Source: Caenorhabditis elegans
Lineage: Eukaryota > Nematoda > Chromadorea > Rhabditida > Rhabditidae
Assembly: GCF_000002985.6 (NCBI RefSeq)
Contig: NC_003280.10
Span: 8,552,501 to 8,616,500 of the forward strand
DNA length: 64,000 bases
Reading direction: 5' to 3'
The position numbers were made by a program, and so were the translations under genes. Each line of letters opens with the position of its first letter. The stretch's first letter is position 1. Shown here one piece after another: positions 57,611 through 64,000 of this stretch. Under the pieces are notes generated by a model. The model did not search any database and was not told the DNA's origin. It saw only the letters and a program-made list of their open reading frames with translations.

Positions 57611-60269
57611 GACTGGACAAAATTAACACTTAAAAAAAAGTTTCACAATCAGGAAAAATTGAAAACAAATATATAGGAAAAACAGCAATGTTTGTTAAAT
57701 TTCGTAAAGTGAATCGTTTTGAAAAGTCTCATTCAACCCGTTGCTAGACATTTTCAGTAACCCCTGGAGACCATTCTGAGAAACAATGTTTCTTGGTCCT
57801 TTCCCATAAATGCAAAGATCTCAACTTTTGAGGAAGAGAGTTAGCTTTTCAATAAACACGTGCAACAATCAGACGAATGATTCAATTGAATGAAAAAAAC
57901 ACCTTCCGTTGAAATCAGAAGCAAGTCAAAAGAGTGCGTCAAAGTGATTTCAAAAGCAAAACGGAGATCTATTGGGATTCGAATAAAGTGGAGGATATTG
58001 AAGCATGTAATACATTTCAAATGCATTTTATACATTTTAAAATGTTTAGATGAAAAAACACCCGGTTTTGTGAATTTCCAGCATTGGATCTCTGCAAAAG
58101 CACAGTGCAGTTTGCTGCATGGCTGCCGTTTAATATTGGAATGCACTGTAACTGGAAAATTATAATTAGTCTGCATATTTATTTTTTGTGTTTTCTCAAT
58201 AAGTGTTTTTCCTAGAAACCTGTTTTGTATCCGAAAACTTGCATTTTGCATGATACCTATACTTTAGTATTTTGAATCCTGATATTTATTCCACATAACA
58301 GGTGCTTTTATCCCCAAAAACATTATTTCAAGGCTAACCAAAAATCAGGATTCGTAGAAACTTTTATGCAAACAAGAATCAAATGTGCCCCGAGAGTTGA
58401 TTGATTAAACCTTAACCTGAAAATTCAAAAATCTGAAAACTGAAGTCTTACTTAAGATTCTGAATTTCATTCGAAGTAGAATCTCAAGAAATTCCAAAAC
58501 ACATTAATAAATACAAACAAGAGACAATGGGTTTCAAATATCCAGGCATGTTGTCGGGCATTCCAAAAATACTTCAAAAATCCCAATTAAATTCTAAGGT
58601 TGAGCACTAGCAAAACGGATTTCGGAATGCTCGTTCTTTAAAATGCACTTTTAAGAATTCGATCAAAAATTCAAACTTTTACGTGATGGTTTTTAAAAGA
58701 TTAATTCCAACCTTGGAAACTAGTATTTTCTTAAATTTAGATTCTCAAAGTAGCGATCAGTTGCACTGTTGTCAATACTTGAAAAACGTCTAGTCTTCTA
58801 TGAATGTTTTTTGATCTTCGAAACAAAAGTAGCACGCAATATAGTTAATTGTCACCCCCACAGAGCATAACTTCCTGTTCTTCGATTCCTTATCCCTCTG
58901 ATTATTAAATTAAATCAGTAGCAGTAGTTGTTTATTCCCAATCATAAATCATCTCTCCTTCATCAAACGTCTCTCTTATTCTCTCTCGTACGCATTCTAT
59001 AATTAAGTAATCCAATCCACCTCGTGTTCAGAAGTCTGATTAAGAGGAGTGTCCCAAATTTTATTCTAGATTGAATAAAAAGCATTTGTTCAATGGAAAC
59101 GAAATGTGTTTATTTTTTGAACTTGTTTTATTTTTTGAATTTTATTATTTACAGTAGTTAGTGGATTTGAAATTTCAATTGAAAATTGAACTTCCTTAAG
59201 TGCAACTAGATAAACCTAAAAATTGATTATCTAGTTGAAAGCTTCTACATACTATTAATAAAATCATATGACGCTTCCATTTTCGTAGGCGAAGGTATTT
59301 GAAATTATAATAAATACCGATTTGCGGTAAGATGATTACATTCTTCTACAAATGGATAATTCTAGTATACCTACCTAGATTCTTTTCAGAATGAGCAGCC
59401 AAAGAAATTATAGTTGTCTGGTATATTCCCTAGAAAAATCATAACATTACAGTAGGAAAGTAGGTTGCACTTTTGTTTTCTACTCGGAATAAAGTGTCTG
59501 GAAAACCCTCTAACTTTTATAAATGAAAATATTATTTATTGGCTAGCAGAAATCCATTCAAATTCACATCAGTTAACATACTTCATGTCTGAGCGTAAAA
59601 GTTCAAGTGCAAAGTTAACTAACATTCCATTTGGAATATTTCCCCCATTGCTTCCTTGACTAAAACCTTGTTGCACAGATTTCTACACGGTTTTGCAGTT
59701 TTCTGTTGATCGTGAGAGCGTATCTAATTAAAAACAAAAAACAATTGTGTCACAATCAAACAAAATGAAAACGTCAGAGACACAAATTTTTAGTTTTTTT
59801 TTCTGCAGTTCAACTGTTCAACATTTCTTGATTGAACCCGGTAATTAATTGAAGGCTAAATGCTGATGACGCTACGAGAGAGTTCAAAATATGAATTACT
59901 AATTTTGAATCACGATAAGGCAAATAAAAGTTATCTTACTGTAGACAGTCTTTTACTCTTTTCCTACTATAATACGTGAATAACAACGACATCTATGCGT
60001 AATCATCTGATCCTCCTCGTGCTTGAGTACTCTCTTGATACCCGTTTATTACTCACCAATAGCTGATTGATAATCAAATCTAATCGGAGCCACCTCAACA
60101 ACTCTACACTTGCTCCTTGATGTTGTCAAATGTCTAGAGCTCATGAAGCAGTTCACTTAATTTCAATAGAATCACGTTTTGCAACACGATGTGTTATGCA
60201 CTTTTGTAATTTTCGCTTAGAGCTTTGAATTTTTGAATTTTCCAACTTAGAATTTGTTGCAGCTATATA
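57611..60269. other. 2.7 kb spacer, no supportable gene
   Basis: Upstream of both the CEP104-like gene and the GPCR gene, so it should hold both promoters. Open frames near 57840-58250 occur on both strands without splice support. CT-rich DNA around 58960-59000 and short AT-rich runs are the only features noted. Confidence 0.55.
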
Positions 60270-61926
60270 ATGGAAACTACACAGACAACTGAGATCGCAA
60301 CAGATTATTCACTAATTGAAACAACATCCGTTATACCAGAAAATTCAACTCTTCTGCTTGTCACAGACGATCCGGTAAAAATCTTAAATATTAATTTACT
60401 TTCAAACTGAAATATTCAGGGAAAAGGAGCTCTGATTCTTAATGAAACACTTACCGATCTTAACGTAACAACGACTGAATATATTCCAATTGTGGCTGCA
60501 GCAACGGCTTTTGCCAGTCTCATTGCAATTGGAGCTTTTGCAGTTACTATATTCATTATTGTTCTAATTAGAGGAAGAAAGAGATTTCAAGAGGTAACCT
60601 AAATCTGATCTTTGATCAAATAATTTGCATATCTCTTCAAAACTTTTAATAATTAGATTTTCAAATAACGTAATGTTTATTGCAGTTTCCATTCTTTGCT
60701 ATCGTATATCACTTAACAGCGGCTAATGCAATTCACATACTTCTCCAACTCACAACTGTGCTGCCGATAATGCTATTAGATGTTGGTTTTCTTGATTTTT
60801 TCTTCAAAAATCAAATCAAATTAATTGCAGAGTGACGAAGAGTCTACAAATCGATACTGGTATAAAGTTGGATCGTATGGAATAATGCTCACTGAGCAAG
60901 CGTCTCTTTATTTTACTCTTCTCATGACAATTAACAGATTTGCTGTTTTTGTGTTTCCTTCAATATTATCAGTGTTTACAACAAAAGGAATACATATTAT
61001 TTCTACTTTCATATGGGTTTATATTAATTTTATCGTTTTCTGGAATTACAATTTTGGAACAACCAAAACATTTTCAAGAAAGACAATTTCAATGAAAGAA
61101 GTGCTTCTAGGCACCAATATTCTGACAAAGGTAACACATTCATAGGATCATGAAAACAGAGTAATTATTATGCTGAATTTCAGTTTTTCACATTATCATC
61201 AACTTGTCTTCCAATAGCAATGCTCGGAATGTATCTCGTGATTTTTATATTTATTGTCAAGAAGAGGCAAATTGCGGATAATACGAATCAAAAAAAGACC
61301 GACAGAGACACGTCATTAGTGGTACAAGCATTGATTATTACAATTGCATTAGAGGTAATACTGAATAATTCAGTCATTATATCACTAGTTAGACACTTCC
61401 TCACCCTTTTAAAAATTGCATGGCTCTTTGTACAAAATCGGTTACTAGAGTTGCATGTTTTATTAACGAAAAAATCGATGTATTATTATGATACATTTTC
61501 AGTGCGTCAACATAACTGATATCCTGACACCTTTGTTCAAAAACGCTGATCTTTCCATTCAATGGATTTGGACAATTTTCTGTTATTGGTAAGTGTCCTA
61601 AAATAATTCAAATATTATCATCCAGTCTATCTTTTCAGTACAACAATATCAAATCAACTTGTAAATCCTCTGTTCTTTTTGACTGTTAACAAGATGGTCC
61701 GAAGTGTAGCAAAGCACATTTTCGACAAGAACATTAGCTCGTTCTTATCAGATACAAGTTCCACAAATAAAGTTCCAGGTATGAACTTTAATCGTAAATG
61801 GGATACTGATGAGTTTCAATTTCAGACAGGAGGAGAATTCAAGCAAACACAAAAAAGCTTTGCTGTGGATGCTGTGCGTGGTTGTTCAAAGATGAGCAAA
61901 AAGAGAGGACTGTGGTTACTTTCTAG
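60270..61926 (+). CDS. nematode 7TM chemoreceptor-type GPCR
   Basis: Exons 60270-60374, 60420-60593, 60686-60781, 60831-61130, 61184-61354, 61503-61588, 61639-61778 and 61826-61926 give 390 aa. The extracellular N-terminus is Thr-rich (about 75 residues) with N-glycosylation sites. Seven hydrophobic spans follow: IPIVAAATAFASLIAIGAF; FFAIVYHLTAANAIHILLQL; a span ending FTLLMTINRFAVFVFP (INRF in place of DRY); IISTFIWVYINFIVFW; CLPIAMLGMYLVIFIFIV; a TM6 region around VQALIITIALECVN; and QLVNPLFFLTVNK (NPxxF). The tail has a CCGCC cluster, fit for palmitoylation, and ends VVTF. It resembles srx/srxa-type worm receptors; the subfamily is not certain. A last 47-nt intron decides the tail (reading through gives another end at 61939). 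Confidence 0.82.
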
Positions 61927-62129
61927 ATGTAATTTGTAGCATGTTTTGTATATTTTGATTTTTAATTTAAAAATGTTTCAATTGTTCTACCGAATTCACA
62001 TTGAACAATAAAACAAAGCTGACTTCAAAATAAATTAAAATTAAAAATAAATAAAATTATTTTATTAAAGTATTCTCAAAGTCAAAATGGCAAATAAAGC
62101 TTGATCCAAAATTTTGTTCACTATTATTA

Positions 62130-64000
62130 TTACAACTTCCTTGCTAATTTAATGTCTCCGCCGGTTCTTGAATAGAACTGATTTGGAGCATTATATTTTT
62201 TAGTTCCATTGGAAGATGTTGAGAAGTAGGCAGTGACATCTGGAATGACTTGAGGAGTTTGAGAAGCTTTTGGCATTGATACACCCATTCGACGGCCACG
62301 GTATTCACAGCTTTTTCCGAAATATGGACGTTCACAGCGGCAGGCAAAGTTATAGATAGCTGGATTTCTGAATTGAGAAACTTAGAAAGAAGTTAAAGCT
62401 TAAAGATCAATTATCTTGCAGACACAAGAACATAACGCTTGCTCTGCGAGCCTGCTATGTAGAGCCTGCAGAGCTTGCAAGCTCGCGGTAACGATTAAAA
62501 ACTGCCTGGACCCCTAACTTACGTTTTCGGTCGTGGTAAATAGCATTCCCCACGCCCTTCACATCTCTCCATGCGACATTTGTCCAAATTTCGGTCTGTT
62601 AATTGAAGATACGGACCCAATGTGTTATCTACATAAGTCTGAAGTGATCCACAACGACTTCCGATCGATTGAGATGTACTCCAAATCACAACACTGTTCG
62701 CGTTCATTTTTATGGCAAGATCCAATGTGCTGGCAAGATTTTGCTTAAAAAAACGAAATACGAATTAGACGAAGAGATTCGGGAAATCAATACCTTGGAA
62801 TAGAAATCATCTGGTGTATAATATGGATTATATTCAATTTTTGTAAAAACATGTATCTCACAACTTGGGCAATAGTTTCTTTTTATCCGTTTTGTTTCTG
62901 TTATTAAAGCCTGAAATATTAGGAGTTTTCCAGTTTTATATCAAAATTAAGAATGATAAAACGTTCAAAAAACTTACTCCTGAATTGACAAAATTATATT
63001 CCGGGTTTTGCTTTTGAGAAGGATACAGGTAAATTGATGGGAATAGAGCGGTACTTTCTCCCCATAGCCAGTGTAGACTGAAAAGGAATTTTTGTGATAT
63101 TTTTGTTTAAATGTGTTTCACTCAGTCATACAAATTAAAAGGTTAACGAAAACTGTTGTGGTGAATTTTTGAAAATTTTATTGAAAAAAAAAACAAATCT
63201 CTCGAAGATCTTGGCGACTTATTATTGTGTTTTTTGTTTAACCATAAATGGTTTCTTTGTACTGCTAGAAATTTATTTAAATTTTTCTTTCAATACTCTT
63301 TAATATGAACTAGAAAACGAAAAAATTTCACAAGTGAGAGGCCATTTTGAAAAATAAATCAAAGTGTTTTTAAGAATTAATTCTTTAATTCGATACTCTC
63401 AGGGTTGGTCAATGCAAACACTTTTCTTACACTAAAACGAACATTTTTGAAGTCACAGTCACTTTCTGAAACATTTCAGAAAACGAACACAAGTAAAGAC
63501 AAGAGAAACAGTCTGGAAATGACAATACTTTTTGACTTCAATAAATCCGAAAAAAAAACTTACTTATCGTTAAACTTTTGAAATAATGTAGAACAATCAG
63601 TGTCCGACTTTTGTCCAACATCTCCATTGCATTTTGGAAACAAATAATATCCCCATTTTGCATTTGGTCGAAGACGTTTTCCAAGTCGAAGAGTCTCGAT
63701 AAAAAACTTTTGACAAGCTTTCTCATAATCTCTTTCAGCTTGCCATTCAATTTGTTTTGTTGACCAATAGGGATGTTGCTGACGGGTGAGACGAATTGAT
63801 TCAGTTTTGTAGACCTTTAAATCTTGAAGGAATATAAATTGTGTTGCAATTTTGTTTACAATCAACTATTAAAGCGAAATTGCAAAGTTTTGATGTTTTT
63901 TCGTATCCGGATGAAAATTCTTAAATTTAAGAAAATTACCGAAAATGGACCCCAACTGAGCTCCCACATAGGTCTGAACTCCTCAATGTCAATGACAGCA
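62130..64000 (-). CDS. chhy-1: hyaluronidase-family chondroitin hydrolase (5' end outside window)
   Basis: Exons from the right edge: at least 64000-63940, then 63814-63564, 63077-62978, 62910-62794, 62743-62523 and 62367-62130. Glycoside hydrolase family 56: VIDIEEFRPMW carries the catalytic D-x-E pair. It is followed by QQHPYWSTKQIEWQAERDYE, RPNAKWGYYLFPKC, LHWLWGESTALFPSIYLYPS, VFTKIEYNP and SVVIWSTSQSIGSRCGSLQ. A C-terminal EGF-like module follows (CRMERCEGRGEC...CRCERPYFGKSCEYR), as in vertebrate hyaluronidases. The C. elegans enzyme is known to prefer chondroitin. Two introns use AAG acceptors (62744, 63815). The N-terminal third, with signal peptide, lies beyond base 64000. Symbol from recall. 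Confidence 0.93.

Overview
The window is nuclear DNA of a Caenorhabditis nematode. It has AT-rich spacers, many 45-51 nt introns, TTTTCAG-type acceptors immediately before start codons (trans-splice sites), closely spaced same-strand genes, a cuticle collagen and a nematode-type chemoreceptor. The gene content and order (iff-2, stc-1, col-38, rpl-5, bcs-1, puf-5, arl-1, an AP-2 pair, cpf-1, rpl-26, suf-1, a hyaluronidase) is what I remember for C. elegans chromosome II around cosmids F54C9-F28C6-T22C8. That placement is recall, not a search. All coordinates are CDS spans from first to last coding base; exons were built by hand from splice signals, reading frame and remembered homologues.

Layout. 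1-7.3 kb: one probable exon of a minus-strand gene leaving the window on the left, then about 6.7 kb without a gene I can support. 7.3-16.6 kb: iff-2 (eIF5A), an unrecognised plus-strand gene, stc-1 (STCH Hsp70), a small unknown protein and col-38. 17.4-32.6 kb: a dense plus-strand run of rpl-5 and bcs-1 (probable operon), a TMEM59-like membrane protein, puf-5, a KRI1 homologue and arl-1, closed by a convergent Rabin8/SEC2-type Rab GEF gene. 32.6-38.7 kb: a long spacer. 38.7-43.6 kb: two tandem AP-2 genes. 43.8-57.6 kb: a PIG-G type GPI ethanolamine-phosphate transferase, a secreted unknown, cpf-1 (CstF-50), rpl-26, suf-1 (CstF-77), a PTPMT1-type phosphatase, a second small secreted protein and a CEP104-related protein. 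57.6-60.3 kb: spacer. 60.3-64 kb: a 7TM receptor and the 3' part of a hyaluronidase/chondroitin hydrolase (chhy-1).

Functional links. Several genes serve translation and ribosome assembly (iff-2, rpl-5, rpl-26, KRI1). Two subunits of the mRNA 3'-end factor CstF flank rpl-26. Rabin8 and CEP104 are both cilium-linked families, and ARL-1 and Rabin8 are both membrane-traffic factors. No gene set here looks like a new multi-gene system. The most interesting items are at the level of gene structure: a likely gene-conversion tract and conserved upstream elements in the AP-2 pair, in-frame optional introns over membrane anchors of stc-1 and the PIG-G gene, tail-to-tail genes with overlapping 3' ends, a short CEP104-like gene, perfect hairpins, and an inverted-repeat element family in introns.
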